Assembly: GCF_002217395.1 (NCBI RefSeq)
Contig: NZ_MUHD01000036.1
Span: forward strand, 1-64,000
DNA length: 64,000 bases
Reading direction: 5' to 3'
Origin: Flavobacterium plurextorum
Lineage (GTDB): Bacteria > Bacteroidota > Bacteroidia > Flavobacteriales > Flavobacteriaceae
This document shows, in pieces, positions 45,238 to 55,010 of the stretch. How positions within the stretch are numbered: the first letter of the stretch is position 1; each line of letters begins with the position of its first letter. Below the pieces are notes generated by a model, which did not search any database, was not told the DNA's origin, and saw only the letters and a list, made by a program, of their open reading frames with translations. A program made the position numbers and the translations under genes.

Positions 45238-46197
45238 ATGAATAAGGTTGAAATAAAAATAAATGCATTAAAGTGTGATTTTGTAAAATATTGCTTGCCG
45301 GTTTTATTGTTGAAGCATTTTTTTTGGATTTTCCTGAATTACTATTTCGGAAATTTTGTTGCAGTTTTTGCAGGAGCAATTTTTGTAGGCATTATTTTAG
45401 GAACTTATGCATCTTATCTTTCTTCGCCGGAGTATTTTGTTAAGCTAACAAATATTAACTGTGTTTTATTTTTGCTTTTTGATCTTGTCTATGGATTTTT
45501 AAATCAGACAGTTCTGTTGTGCTTTTTTTTGAATATTTTTTTGTTTCCCTGGTTATTTTATATGTTTTTTTCGCTAAAAAAAACAATTATTCTCACCTGT
45601 GGCACAATGTTAGTATACCCTGCACATTTATTTTTAAGAAGTTATTTAGGATTTCAGGAACATAGCGATAGTTATGAAAGCTATACATTTCACTTCTTGT
45701 GGATATTCAATTTAATGGTATTGTTCATAACTGTATACTACGGCACTGAGATTAAAAAGTACAATTCGATATTGTTTTTCGAAAAAGAGAAAAAATTGCA
45801 GGCAAACCAAAACTCTGATCAGAAAAGGGAGTTTGAAAAAAATGCAAATATTTCCTGTCAGCTAATATTTGAAAAAATTGATCTTTATATGAAAAATGAA
45901 GAGCCGTGGAGAAATGCAGATTACAATTTGGAGCAATTGGCCTTAGAACTGCGATTGAATGTTTTTCAGATTTCTAATGCTATAAATTACTGCACAAAAA
46001 ATAATTTTAAAAGTTATCTGAATGATTATAGGCTAAATGCATTTGTTGAGGAAATAAAAACGCACAAAAGCAAAGATTTCCTGCTAAAAGAAGTCTATCT
46101 AAATTTAGGTTTTAACAGTCGGGCGACGTTCAATAGAAATTTTAAAAGTAAGTTTAGAAAAACTCCTCAGCAATTTGTAGCGATGCATATTTTTTAG
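45238..46197 (+). CDS. Membrane-anchored AraC-family regulator
   Basis: 319 residues. The first 180 residues hold about five or six hydrophobic segments (for example FVAVFAGAIFVGIILGTYAS and LLCFFLNIFLFPWLFYMFF). After a short linker rich in Lys and Gln (about 185-205), a C-terminal AraC helix-turn-helix pair occupies about 215-319: YNLEQLALELRLNVFQISNA, then FKSYLNDYRLNAFVEEI and LKEVYLNLGFNSRATFNRNF, ending KTPQQFVAMHIF. Such proteins sense membrane or envelope signals and act on DNA while anchored. It is placed between the two-component cluster and the surface operon, so control of surface genes is plausible but not shown. Confidence 0.9.
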   Translation: MNKVEIKINALKCDFVKYCLPVLLLKHFFWIFLNYYFGNFVAVFAGAIFVGIILGTYASYLSSPEYFVKLTNINCVLFLLFDLVYGFLNQTVLLCFFLNIFLFPWLFYMFFSLKKTIILTCGTMLVYPAHLFLRSYLGFQEHSDSYESYTFHFLWIFNLMVLFITVYYGTEIKKYNSILFFEKEKKLQANQNSDQKREFEKNANISCQLIFEKIDLYMKNEEPWRNADYNLEQLALELRLNVFQISNAINYCTKNNFKSYLNDYRLNAFVEEIKTHKSKDFLLKEVYLNLGFNSRATFNRNFKSKFRKTPQQFVAMHIF

Positions 46198-47024
46198 TGC
46201 AGCAACTTATAAAAGTGATTTTAATAATAAGTTTTATTTTTTGTTATATGAATTGCAGGTTCTTTTAATCCGCATGCATAGCATTTCTGTCTTGTTTTAG
46301 ATGTTCAGAAAAGTTTTTTAGGTAATAGGCACAGATAATGGAATATGTATTTAAGGGAGAGTCTAGCCGCGCAATTTTTTTTAAAATATGTTTGTTTAAT
46401 ATGCTAAAGGATCCAATTATGGAATAAAGAACAATAGACTATTTAAATCGAGTAGTGTTTTTTAGTGATTCAGCAGCTGTATCAGTCGTTTAAAAGCCAA
46501 TAGATGAATTTACGAAGGAATATTAAATACGATATAATTAGTCCTTTGCTTGAGATACTTTTTTGTACATCAGTTAAGAAACGCTTGTATTAAAAAGTAA
46601 TTAGATTTATCGAGAAAAAAATATACGGAATTATAGTTTTATGGGCTGGCATAATAATTTAGAGCGTAGGTAGTTAGGACTTATTCATTCTCAGTTCTAA
46701 TTCTAAAATTATGTCAAAAGTAAAGCAGTAAGGGAGGGAAAGAGATCAAATGGTTTAGGGGCTAAGTTAAGTCAGCTTTTTCCAAACTTAGACGAACTGC
46801 TTTACGCCCATAACGCTTTAATAACGCTTTACACAAATGGGATTGGGCAGGTTAGGGTTATGGACTGGTAAATGGTGCATGGAGATTCTTGATGTCTCAT
46901 TAGCAGAATACTTAAAGCAGATTTTAGGTTTCCTATTATCATTAAAGTTCTTTCTGGATTCTATCAAAAAAAAATAGATTATCATGGATATTAGATAATT
47001 TTTATTGTTTTGCATTTTAATTTT

Positions 47025-47051
47025 AAAGAGGCTTCGGCCTCTTTTTTTGTA
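47025..47051 (+). terminator. TTCG-tetraloop terminator with no gene upstream
   Basis: AAAGAGGC (47025-47032), loop TTCG, GCCTCTTT (47037-47044), then a run of T: an ideal intrinsic terminator on the + strand. The nearest annotated gene upstream ends more than 800 bp away. Confidence 0.85.
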
Positions 47052-47849
47052 TCTTAATTTCTCGTTTTTGGCTATCTCCATTTTCTAAGCATGGATATTT
47101 GTGCAAGTATAATTTTACTAATAAGCCCTTCTTTAAAAATTCAGGTGTGGCGGACTAACTTCCCAAGCAATTAGCATTCCTAACTGATGATGAATTGATC
47201 TTCAAAAATCTACTCCTTTATTACTTTGATAATAGTGCAACAATGCGAGGGCTTGCCTATAGATAAACTAAAGCCAGAAATTATAATCTCTGATAATTTC
47301 TTTTCAGTTATAAAAGCAGTATAACAGACAAAGATATATGGTATGCTTTTTTTGTTCTTGAAAGTTTAAAATCATTTTATTGCTAAAATCATTTTTATAG
47401 ATGCTGCTTTGCGTATTAAAAGACTAAAATACGGGTTATTGCGGCTATTAATGTATCAAAACCATAGATCATAAAAAAAAAAATAAATTATAAAAGATTG
47501 TTTATTAGTGTTTTATGAAAATGAGATACTGTATTTTTAAAATGATCCATATAAATTTTAAATATGATGTTACTTCGCTTTCATTATTTCTTTTCTGGTT
47601 TTAAGACTAAAGATTGAAAAAGATTAAGACCAGAACTTTTATTAACACTTAAAAAATATTAATGAATAACTTATAATGTATTTAAGCATTGTGAGCTGGT
47701 GTAATTGACAAGAGCACAAATCATAATATGAACTGAAATCCTTTCACAGTTTTATTATTCTTTAAATTATACTAAAAGATAAGGGTGGGCTTCGGGAGAA
47801 AAAGATGCTTAAAGGTTATGGCTTTCTTTTATTTAAAACCCGCATGCAC

Positions 47850-47873
47850 AGCATTGTGCTCGCAATGCTTTTT
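47850..47873 (+). terminator. Hairpin with T tract before the surface operon
   Basis: AGCATTG (47850-47856) and CAATGCT (47863-47869) with loop TGCTCG, followed by TTTT. It lies 75 bp before the ATG of the first surface gene, so it could be an upstream terminator or an attenuator in its leader. Confidence 0.5.
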
Positions 47874-47948
47874 AATAGTAAAAAAAACTTATTTAAAACA
47901 AAAAAACAATTTGAAATTACTTCTGTTTAAAGATTAAAAGAATAAATT

Positions 47949-48983
47949 ATGAGAAAATTTTTCCTACTGCTGCTATTTTTATCTGCAGGTTATATAAGTT
48001 ACGGACAAGTTGGAATTGGAACGACCGCTCCTAACTCCTCATCACTATTGGATGTAGTTTCTGCAAATAAAGGAGTGTTAATTCCTCGAGTTTCATTGAC
48101 TGGAATTGCTGATTCCAAAACAATTACAAATGGTAATGTAAATGGTCTGTTGATATTCAATACTGCAACAACGATCGATATAGAGCCTGGTTTTTATTAC
48201 TGGTATTCTGATAAATGGGTTAGAGTAGGAGCAGCTTCCAAGCAGGATTTAAGCAATTCATTAACGTATGCTGATAATAATATTACTTCTGTAGTGAATG
48301 AACATAGTGCAGTAACGCAGGTTGTGAATTCTGTGGCCAGCAGTTTAAACGGTTCTAGTCTTGTTACTACCGTAAACGGATTGTCAGGCAATAATTTAGA
48401 TCTTACTCCACTTTTGAATAAGGTGTCGGCAGACAACGGTTTATCAATTAAAGACTTAAAAATTGAATTAGGAGGGACATTATTAAAACCGACCGTAATT
48501 AATGCCAGCGCTAACAATACCCTGTCTTTATCAGGTCTTCAGACAGGCAGCAGCAGCTACATTTATGACGGTAATAACTATTCTTTAGTTTCAGATAGAA
48601 TTTTGGTTGGTGATCCTGTATCTGGTTTACTTAAACAGGTTAGGTCAGCCATGCCTAAATTTTTCTACGCGCCATCAGTCTCCATTCCAACCCACAATCA
48701 GTCAGGGGTACTCTTAAAAGGACCTCAAACTATAGATGTTTATAATTTATATACAAAGCAATTTGGATTTCAGCAGGCAAGCGGCCAGGCGAGAAGTAAC
48801 AATGCATCGGTTCTACCCGTTCTGGCTTCTGCTGATTTAGATTATTTCATAACGTATTTCGATACCGATATATTTGAGACTGTCTCAATTTCCGCTTCCG
48901 GAATAATTACATATACCATTAAGACTGGGGCTGTCATATCTGAAAATTCATATATGAATATCGTATTTAAAGTAAAAGATTAA
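47949..48983 (+). CDS. Exported surface protein, function unknown
   Basis: 344 residues with a signal peptide (about 1-19, ending YGQ). The start of the mature protein, VGIGTTAPNSSSLLDVVSAN and KGVLIPRVSL, is a pattern common at the N terminus of flavobacterial cell-surface and tail-fibre-like proteins. A middle part rich in Ser, Asn and Thr with repeated hydrophobic spacing follows (NSLTYADNNITSVVNEHSAV), then a beta-rich C-terminal domain (about 240-344). There is no type IX sorting domain that I can see. It is the first gene of the six-gene surface operon, 17 bp ahead of the lectin-like gene. Confidence 0.75.
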   Translation: MRKFFLLLLFLSAGYISYGQVGIGTTAPNSSSLLDVVSANKGVLIPRVSLTGIADSKTITNGNVNGLLIFNTATTIDIEPGFYYWYSDKWVRVGAASKQDLSNSLTYADNNITSVVNEHSAVTQVVNSVASSLNGSSLVTTVNGLSGNNLDLTPLLNKVSADNGLSIKDLKIELGGTLLKPTVINASANNTLSLSGLQTGSSSYIYDGNNYSLVSDRILVGDPVSGLLKQVRSAMPKFFYAPSVSIPTHNQSGVLLKGPQTIDVYNLYTKQFGFQQASGQARSNNASVLPVLASADLDYFITYFDTDIFETVSISASGIITYTIKTGAVISENSYMNIVFKVKD

Positions 48984-49000
48984 TTCTTATATCCACTGCT

Positions 49001-50572
49001 ATGACAGATAAAATTATGAAAATGCATTATGGTCTTTTGAGAAAATTAAAATATGCAGTTATGATGCTTTTCATTTCTCTAGGAATGCATCAGAAGATAT
49101 ATGCTCAATTATACGGAGATTTTCCATATCATCAAAGTTTCACTTCAGGAGTAAAGCCATCAGAAGTTTTGCTGCCTGCGGGATCAGGAGCGAATTCAGC
49201 AAAATTTACTGCCACAGGTTTAGAGCTGACGCCTGCTGAGAATTTTAAATTTGGTGCTGTAATTATCGATAACAAGATTTTTAATAGTTCTGTCGGAATT
49301 AAAATTTCATTTAATTACGCAATTTATGGCGGAACGGGAGCAGACGGTATTAGTGTCTTTCTATTTGATGCGGCAGTCAATCCCGTAATCAGTGGCAGCG
49401 CTGGCGCAGGATTAGGTTATGCTTTTAGGAGAGCTAATAATTCTAATTCTGGAAATAGAAAGGAAGGCCTTTCGGGGGCTTATTTGGGCATAGCATTGGA
49501 TGTTTTCGGGAACTTTAAACACATGCGTTTCAATACCGACGAAAGAGTCAATGGTATTGATATGCCAGGAATTCTTTGGAAAGATTTTGCTAGAAGCCAT
49601 GTAACTCTTCGAGGAGCTAGAGGCAATTCTTTTGATTCAAATGGGAAGGGTGAAGGATATACAGGATATCCTGTTCTGACTACTTTAGGCACTCTGGAAG
49701 GGTCCAGATTTAATAGTCTTTTGTCAGGTGCAGTGCTGAATAGTTCGACTGGAGCTTATGATATTTCAGTAACTTATCCTGGTGATCGATTCGATATAAG
49801 ATCCGGAGTCTATGCACCCTTTGTGCGAAGTCCTGGTTATCGAAAGGCTTTTATTGACATGACTCCCAATCCTTTAGGCGGATATAATGTGACAGTTAAA
49901 ATTCAGCATCAAAATATAGTAAGCACCGTAATTGATAACTACTGGTATCGCACTTCTATTACTTACAAGGAAAATGCTAATCCTGATGCTAGTGATTTTA
50001 ATAACTTGAATGTTAGAGGAGCCGATACCAAGCATACCATCGATGCTTCAATTCCTGAAAATTTTAGAATTGGATTTGCTGCAAGTACGGGAAGCTTTAA
50101 CGATATACATAAAATCTGGAACTTAGATATTTCACTGCCGTTTGCCGCTAAAGCTAATGATGATACAGGGGAAACCTGTAAAAGCACGACTTTTACTCTT
50201 AGTCCTCTGACAAATGATATTGCGTATGCCGGACCAACCACTGGAACTCCGGGAGGAAGTCAGGAAAATATTGATAAGACACAATTCATGTTTATAAACA
50301 GTGACGGAAGTGCGGCAGCAAATCCTTATCAAGTAACTGATAGCCAAGGAACGTTTTCATATAGCCCTGTTACAGGTGCGGTTACATTTTTTCCGCTATC
50401 TTCTTTTAGCGGCAAGGCATCTATAAAATATTCTATAAAGGGGAAATCCTATCCGAATGGGACATTCCAGCCTTACGGGGATGAAGCTTTTCGGTCGGCG
50501 CCTGCTGAGATTACCATTACAGTGCTAAAATGTAAAATAATTACAAATCCTGTCCTTCCCTCTAAACTGTAG
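49001..50572 (+). CDS. Exported L-type-lectin-like protein
   Basis: 523 residues, with a signal peptide ending near KIYAQ (about residue 36 from the first ATG; a start at the second or third Met would shorten this). Residues about 40-400 resemble an L-type (legume-like) lectin sandwich: FNYAIYGGTGADGISVFLFD is the typical strand with metal-site Asp, and AYLGIALDVFGNF corresponds to a second core strand. A cadherin/Ig-like domain follows (about 400-515, KANDDTGETCKSTTFTLSPL and FSYSPVTGAVTF). No C-terminal sorting domain is visible. It probably binds glycans at the surface or stays associated with the next gene's product. Confidence 0.75.
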   Translation: MTDKIMKMHYGLLRKLKYAVMMLFISLGMHQKIYAQLYGDFPYHQSFTSGVKPSEVLLPAGSGANSAKFTATGLELTPAENFKFGAVIIDNKIFNSSVGIKISFNYAIYGGTGADGISVFLFDAAVNPVISGSAGAGLGYAFRRANNSNSGNRKEGLSGAYLGIALDVFGNFKHMRFNTDERVNGIDMPGILWKDFARSHVTLRGARGNSFDSNGKGEGYTGYPVLTTLGTLEGSRFNSLLSGAVLNSSTGAYDISVTYPGDRFDIRSGVYAPFVRSPGYRKAFIDMTPNPLGGYNVTVKIQHQNIVSTVIDNYWYRTSITYKENANPDASDFNNLNVRGADTKHTIDASIPENFRIGFAASTGSFNDIHKIWNLDISLPFAAKANDDTGETCKSTTFTLSPLTNDIAYAGPTTGTPGGSQENIDKTQFMFINSDGSAAANPYQVTDSQGTFSYSPVTGAVTFFPLSSFSGKASIKYSIKGKSYPNGTFQPYGDEAFRSAPAEITITVLKCKIITNPVLPSKL

Positions 50573-50657
50573 TAAATAATTAAACGAATAATTGTAAGAA
50601 GTATCTGGAGTTATTTTATAGCTATTAAGATATCAATGTTCAACAAATAAAAAAATA

Positions 50658-51905
50658 ATGAAAAATATTTCAAGCCATTTATTTTTATTCCTGCTTTTAT
50701 TATTTGTGCAAGCCAACTATGCACAAACGGTCAATTTAGGAGATTTATATGTTAGTGCGGGAACTATACTGTCGACGGTAGCACCCATGGATAACAAGAG
50801 TACAGCTAAATTGGTAAATGATGGCGATTTCTATTTGTATGATCATTATAATAATGATGGTACGGTAACATTTACTGCTGGTTTGAAATCTGGATCAACA
50901 CATATGATCGGAACCTTTGGTTTTCAAAATATTTCTGGAAATACCGCTATGAGCTGGTATGATGCTGAATTTGGCAATAGTATAGTACAACCTGCCTTTT
51001 ATCTGTCAAATGAATTGAGAATATTTGGAGTTTCTAATTTTGATAAAGGGATTATTGATAATATCTCGAACAAGGGAAAACTCTTTTTCATGGAAGGTGC
51101 TCAAGCAGTAAATGCCAGTGACGATTCTTTCGTAAATGGATCTGTTCAAAAAGACGGAAGATCTGATTTTTATTTTCCTATCGGTGCTCAGGGACAGTAT
51201 CGCCACTCTGCAATTTCATTTCTTAATAATTCTGAAAATGTATTTGCCTCAAGATATTTTTTTGAGAATTCAAACCTGCTCTACCCTCATGTAAATAAAC
51301 AGAAGGAGATTTCTTTGATTGATGATAAAGAGTACTGGATTGTTGAGAAAGAAAACCAAGAGAGCGGAGCGCTTATTACCCTGACATGGGATGAGGATAC
51401 AACACCGGCATCCATCTATGCAGCACCCTTAGACGAGCTGCATATTATCCGCTGGGATGCTTCAAAAAAAATATGGGTAGATGAAGGAGGCGCTGCAGAT
51501 TCCTCTACAAAAGAAATCACAACAGTTGTGCAGGCTTCAGATTATGGCATTTTTACGCTGGCACGATTCAGCAGTATTGCGGAAGATTTCTGCGGAACAA
51601 TAACCGTATTCAATGCGGTTTCACCCAATGGAGATAATAAAAACGACTATTTTAAAATTAGCGGTTTAACAGAATGTGCTAGTGAAAATACAATTGAAAT
51701 TTATAACAGATGGGGTGTTAAGGTATATGAAACAAGTAATTACGGCTCCAATGATAATTTTTTTAAAGGTTACTCGGAAGGCAGGACAACAATTAGTAAA
51801 AATGAGCTTCTGCCGGCTGGAACATACTTTTACATTTTATATCTAAAGGATCAAAGTAAGGTAAAAATAAAACAAAAGACAGGATACCTATATTTAAGCT
51901 GGTAA
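50658..51905 (+). CDS. Exported protein with gliding-motility-associated C-terminal domain
   Basis: 415 residues. Signal peptide about 1-22 (ending NYAQT). A beta-rich middle part (about 25-310) includes VSAGTILSTVAPMDNKSTAK and FYFPIGAQGQYRHSAISFLN. The C-terminal about 85 residues match the gliding-motility-associated domain (type B sorting): FNAVSPNGDNKNDYFKISGL, IEIYNRWGVKVYETSNYG and LPAGTYFYILYLKD. Type IX secretion moves such proteins to the surface, usually with a partner SprF; a PorP/SprF gene starts 78 bp downstream. I take the pair as a cargo and its partner. Confidence 0.88.
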   Translation: MKNISSHLFLFLLLLFVQANYAQTVNLGDLYVSAGTILSTVAPMDNKSTAKLVNDGDFYLYDHYNNDGTVTFTAGLKSGSTHMIGTFGFQNISGNTAMSWYDAEFGNSIVQPAFYLSNELRIFGVSNFDKGIIDNISNKGKLFFMEGAQAVNASDDSFVNGSVQKDGRSDFYFPIGAQGQYRHSAISFLNNSENVFASRYFFENSNLLYPHVNKQKEISLIDDKEYWIVEKENQESGALITLTWDEDTTPASIYAAPLDELHIIRWDASKKIWVDEGGAADSSTKEITTVVQASDYGIFTLARFSSIAEDFCGTITVFNAVSPNGDNKNDYFKISGLTECASENTIEIYNRWGVKVYETSNYGSNDNFFKGYSEGRTTISKNELLPAGTYFYILYLKDQSKVKIKQKTGYLYLSW

Positions 51906-51983
51906 TCGGGAGCAATTATCAAACAAGCAAAAAAACATTCTAATAATAAGGTAGCTGCTAGGTTACGAATTATTGATCATAAT

Positions 51984-52895
51984 ATGAGAACAAATTTTTT
52001 AATGGGTATTTCGCTCTTAAGCGTCTTTTTTAGTCATGCCCAGCAAGATTCGCAGTTTACACAATATATGTACAACACTATTAATATAAATCCTGCTTAT
52101 GCTGGATCTAGAGGAGTGCTAAGTGTGTTTGGTCTGCATAGAAGTCAGTGGATCGGTATGGATGGTGCTCCGGAAACCAATGCCGTTTCAATTAACACTC
52201 CAATAAATAATAGCAATTTAGGACTTGGAATTTCGTTAATTAATGATAAAATTGGACCTACCAGTGAAAATCAGATTTCTGCGGATTTTTCATACTCTAT
52301 TCAAACATCAGATTTCTGGAAACTGTCATTTGGCATTAAAGCTACGGCAGCTATATTCAGTCTTGATATAGCTAAATTAAATCCAGAGACATCAGGCGAT
52401 ACGCAGTTTCAAAATTCAATCAGCGAATTTTCTCCAAATATTGGTGCTGGAGTTTACTGGCATTCAGATAAGGCATATATAGGGGTCTCGGTGCCTAATT
52501 TTATTCAGACCAGGCATTATAATGATAATGATGTGGCAATTTATAAAAACCAGATAAATTATTATTTAATAGGTGGTTATGTTTTTAATCTCTCTCAAGA
52601 TTTAAAGTTCAAACCCGCCGTTTTAACTAAACTTGTTGAAGGCGCCCCTCTGCAGACCGATGTGTCGGCAAACTTTTTATTGTTTGAAAAGCTTACACTT
52701 GGCGCAGCATACAGATGGGATGCAGCAGTAAGTGCCATAGCTGGATTTCAGATTTCTGACGGATTATATATTGGTTATGGATACGACAGTGAAACTACCA
52801 AGCTGAGAAAATACAATTCCGGGTCACACGAAATTTTTCTGCGCTTCGAGTTTTTTAAAAAATATGATCGAATCACTACAGGACGTTTCTTTTAA
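51984..52895 (+). CDS. PorP/SprF-family type IX secretion membrane protein
   Basis: 303 residues. Signal peptide about 1-19 (ending SHAQ). The N-terminal signature FTQYMYNTININPAYAGSRG and HRSQWIGMDGAPETNAVSIN are diagnostic of PorP/SprF. The remainder is a predicted 14-strand outer-membrane barrel that ends in ITTGRFF. SprF-type proteins are needed to secrete and attach gliding adhesins with type B C-terminal domains. Here the gene lies between one such cargo gene (50658) and the OmpA-like gene, and 4 kb before the SprB-like adhesin, so it may serve both. Confidence 0.94.
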   Translation: MRTNFLMGISLLSVFFSHAQQDSQFTQYMYNTININPAYAGSRGVLSVFGLHRSQWIGMDGAPETNAVSINTPINNSNLGLGISLINDKIGPTSENQISADFSYSIQTSDFWKLSFGIKATAAIFSLDIAKLNPETSGDTQFQNSISEFSPNIGAGVYWHSDKAYIGVSVPNFIQTRHYNDNDVAIYKNQINYYLIGGYVFNLSQDLKFKPAVLTKLVEGAPLQTDVSANFLLFEKLTLGAAYRWDAAVSAIAGFQISDGLYIGYGYDSETTKLRKYNSGSHEIFLRFEFFKKYDRITTGRFF

Positions 52896-52907
52896 AATCT
52901 ATCTATT

Positions 52908-54851
52908 ATGAAAAAAATCATTGCAATTGGCGCATTAATAATATTCAACGCATTTTCAGCTAATATCTATTGTCAGAAAGATTTGAGTTCTGGTGATAAG
53001 GATTTCGAACGATATGCATTTATTGATGCTATTAAAACATATGAAAGAATAGCTGCCAAAGGATTTAAATCTGAAAGCATGTTCAAAAGGCTTGGTGATT
53101 CTTATTACTATAATTCTCAATATAAAGATGCTGCTAAATGGTATGGTGAATTGTATGCTATTAATGACCAGCAGGATTCTGAATATGATTATCGCTATGC
53201 ACAATGCTTAAAATCAGCAGGACAGATAAAAAAAGCAAATGAAATAATGCAGAGATTTCGAGATAAAAATAAAAACGACAGCCGTTCAGCTTTAATTAAA
53301 GAAGATAAAAATTATATAAAAAAAATAAATTTAAATTCAGGCAGATACGCCATTAATGACTGCACTTTTAATTCGGCATACTCTGATTATGGCGCTTTTG
53401 TTAAATCTGGTAAAATATATTTTACATCAGCCAGGGACACAGGTAATTTTGTTAAAAGCAAACATAGATGGACGGGACAGTATTTCACACACATTTACGT
53501 TGCAGATATTGATAGTTCCAGAGGACAAAATCCTAAACGAAAGCCTGAAAAAGTTACTATCAGTTCCAATAGTAAATTTAACGAATCCTCACTGATTTTT
53601 ACAAAAGATGGCAAAACGGCTTATTTTACAGGTAATAATTTCAGCAATGGAAAGTTAAAAAAGAATCATAAAGGTATAAGCTTGCTTAAGATCTACAGCG
53701 GAAAGGTTGAAAAGGACAATATAACGGAGGTAAAAGAACTGCCATTTAACACGGATGATTACAGTAGTGCGCATCCTGCTTTAAGTGCTGATGAAAAAAC
53801 CTTGTTTTTTGTGTCTGATAGGCCTGGAACGTTAGGGCAGTCTGATATTTTTAAGGTAAGCATAAATGATGGATTATTTGGGGAAGTTAAAAATCTTGGT
53901 TCAGGCATTAATACAGAAGGCAGGGAAAGTTATCCTTTTATCAGTGATGAAGGTGAAATTTATTTTGCATCAGATGGACATCCAGGACTTGGAGGGCTGG
54001 ATGTTTTTGTCGGAAAGTTTCAAGATGATGATACAGTAGGTTTTATACAGAATATTGGCTCTGATATCAATACTTCCGGTGATGATTTTGCATATATTAT
54101 CGATTCCAAATCTCGGAAAGGTTATTTTTCATCCAACAGAAATGATTCAGGCACTGACGAAATATACAGTTTTCTAGAGACAAAAAAAATAATTCCTGAG
54201 AGAGAAGAGCTGAATGGCTATGTTATTGATTCCGAAACAGGTTTATTGCTTCCCGGAGCAGCGCTGGAATTGTACGATGCCAATATGATTTTAAAAAGTA
54301 AGGTAATTGCTGATTCGACTGCAAATTACAGTTTTTTTGTTGAAGCGGGCGATTCCTATATCCTTAGGGCTTCAATACAGGATTATTTCACAAAGGAACT
54401 GAAGTTTAAGACCGGTAAACAGAGCAAGAAAAAAGAGTTCATCGTAGAACTTGATAAATCTAAATGCAGAATTGCCGTAGGTGATGATCTAGGAAAATGT
54501 TTCGGCATAAAAATGATTTACTTTGATTTAAATAAGTCAGAAATAAAAAAAGATGAAGTTTTTGAGCTGGAGAAAATTCTTGATGTCATGGTGAAGCACC
54601 CTTCTTTAAAATTGGATATCCGTTCACATACAGACAGCAGAAATACTGCAAAATATAATCAGGCCTTATCGGATCGCAGGGCGAAATCTACCCTAGAATG
54701 GCTTATAAAGAATGGTATAGCCCCAGAGCGTTTAACAGCAGGAGGTTTTGGTGAATCTGAATTATTGAATAATTGTACAGATGGTGTTAAATGTACAGAA
54801 GAAGAGCATGGGAAAAACAGGAGAAGTGAGTTTATCATCAGAGAACTGTAA
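52908..54851 (+). CDS. PD40-propeller/OmpA-family envelope protein
   Basis: 647 residues. Signal peptide about 1-22. Domains in order: a TPR-like helical part (about 24-130, AFIDAIKTYERIAAKGF), a WD40-like PD40 propeller (about 150-420, with repeats such as SSAHPALSADEKTLFFVSDR and ESYPFISDEGEIYFASDGHP), a carboxypeptidase-regulatory-like beta-sandwich (about 430-510, LNGYVIDSETGLLLPGAALE) and a C-terminal OmpA peptidoglycan-binding domain (about 535-647, IYFDLNKSEIKKDEVFELEK, GGFGESELLNN and GKNRRSEFII). This combination accompanies PorP/SprF in many Bacteroidota; it links the outer-membrane complex to the wall. The gap to SprF is 12 bp. Confidence 0.92.
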   Translation: MKKIIAIGALIIFNAFSANIYCQKDLSSGDKDFERYAFIDAIKTYERIAAKGFKSESMFKRLGDSYYYNSQYKDAAKWYGELYAINDQQDSEYDYRYAQCLKSAGQIKKANEIMQRFRDKNKNDSRSALIKEDKNYIKKINLNSGRYAINDCTFNSAYSDYGAFVKSGKIYFTSARDTGNFVKSKHRWTGQYFTHIYVADIDSSRGQNPKRKPEKVTISSNSKFNESSLIFTKDGKTAYFTGNNFSNGKLKKNHKGISLLKIYSGKVEKDNITEVKELPFNTDDYSSAHPALSADEKTLFFVSDRPGTLGQSDIFKVSINDGLFGEVKNLGSGINTEGRESYPFISDEGEIYFASDGHPGLGGLDVFVGKFQDDDTVGFIQNIGSDINTSGDDFAYIIDSKSRKGYFSSNRNDSGTDEIYSFLETKKIIPEREELNGYVIDSETGLLLPGAALELYDANMILKSKVIADSTANYSFFVEAGDSYILRASIQDYFTKELKFKTGKQSKKKEFIVELDKSKCRIAVGDDLGKCFGIKMIYFDLNKSEIKKDEVFELEKILDVMVKHPSLKLDIRSHTDSRNTAKYNQALSDRRAKSTLEWLIKNGIAPERLTAGGFGESELLNNCTDGVKCTEEEHGKNRRSEFIIREL

Positions 54852-55010
54852 TGGTAAAATTTTTAAATATAAAGCTTAATCTCCGTTTATAAAAATGGTG
54901 AGATCAGTTTAAGAGGCCATAGTAAAGGGATTCAAATTTTTTCTTACGGGATGGGAACACTATGTAAAAAAACAATTGATGTTTTTTTTGAAAATAAAAA
55001 AAGATAAAGT

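Larger units (their letters stand above)
46198..47948. other. 1.75-kb apparently noncoding region
   Basis: No convincing coding frame in either strand. Short frames (for example a minus-strand 87-codon one at 46818-47081) have no recognisable content. It contains a strong orphan terminator (47025-47051), a second hairpin (47850-47873) and a 16-base repeat with one mismatch, CCGCATGCAYAGCATT, at 46270-46285 and 47840-47855. Decayed genes or one or more small RNAs are possible. Confidence 0.5.

Noticed and set aside
46818..47081. 87-codon minus-strand frame as a gene
   Set aside because: It reads through the strong terminator hairpin at 47025-47044 and has a chance-like composition.
47150..47400. 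Remnant of a transposase or integrase gene
   Set aside because: A short stretch reads plausibly in one frame but with several stops and no diagnostic catalytic motif.
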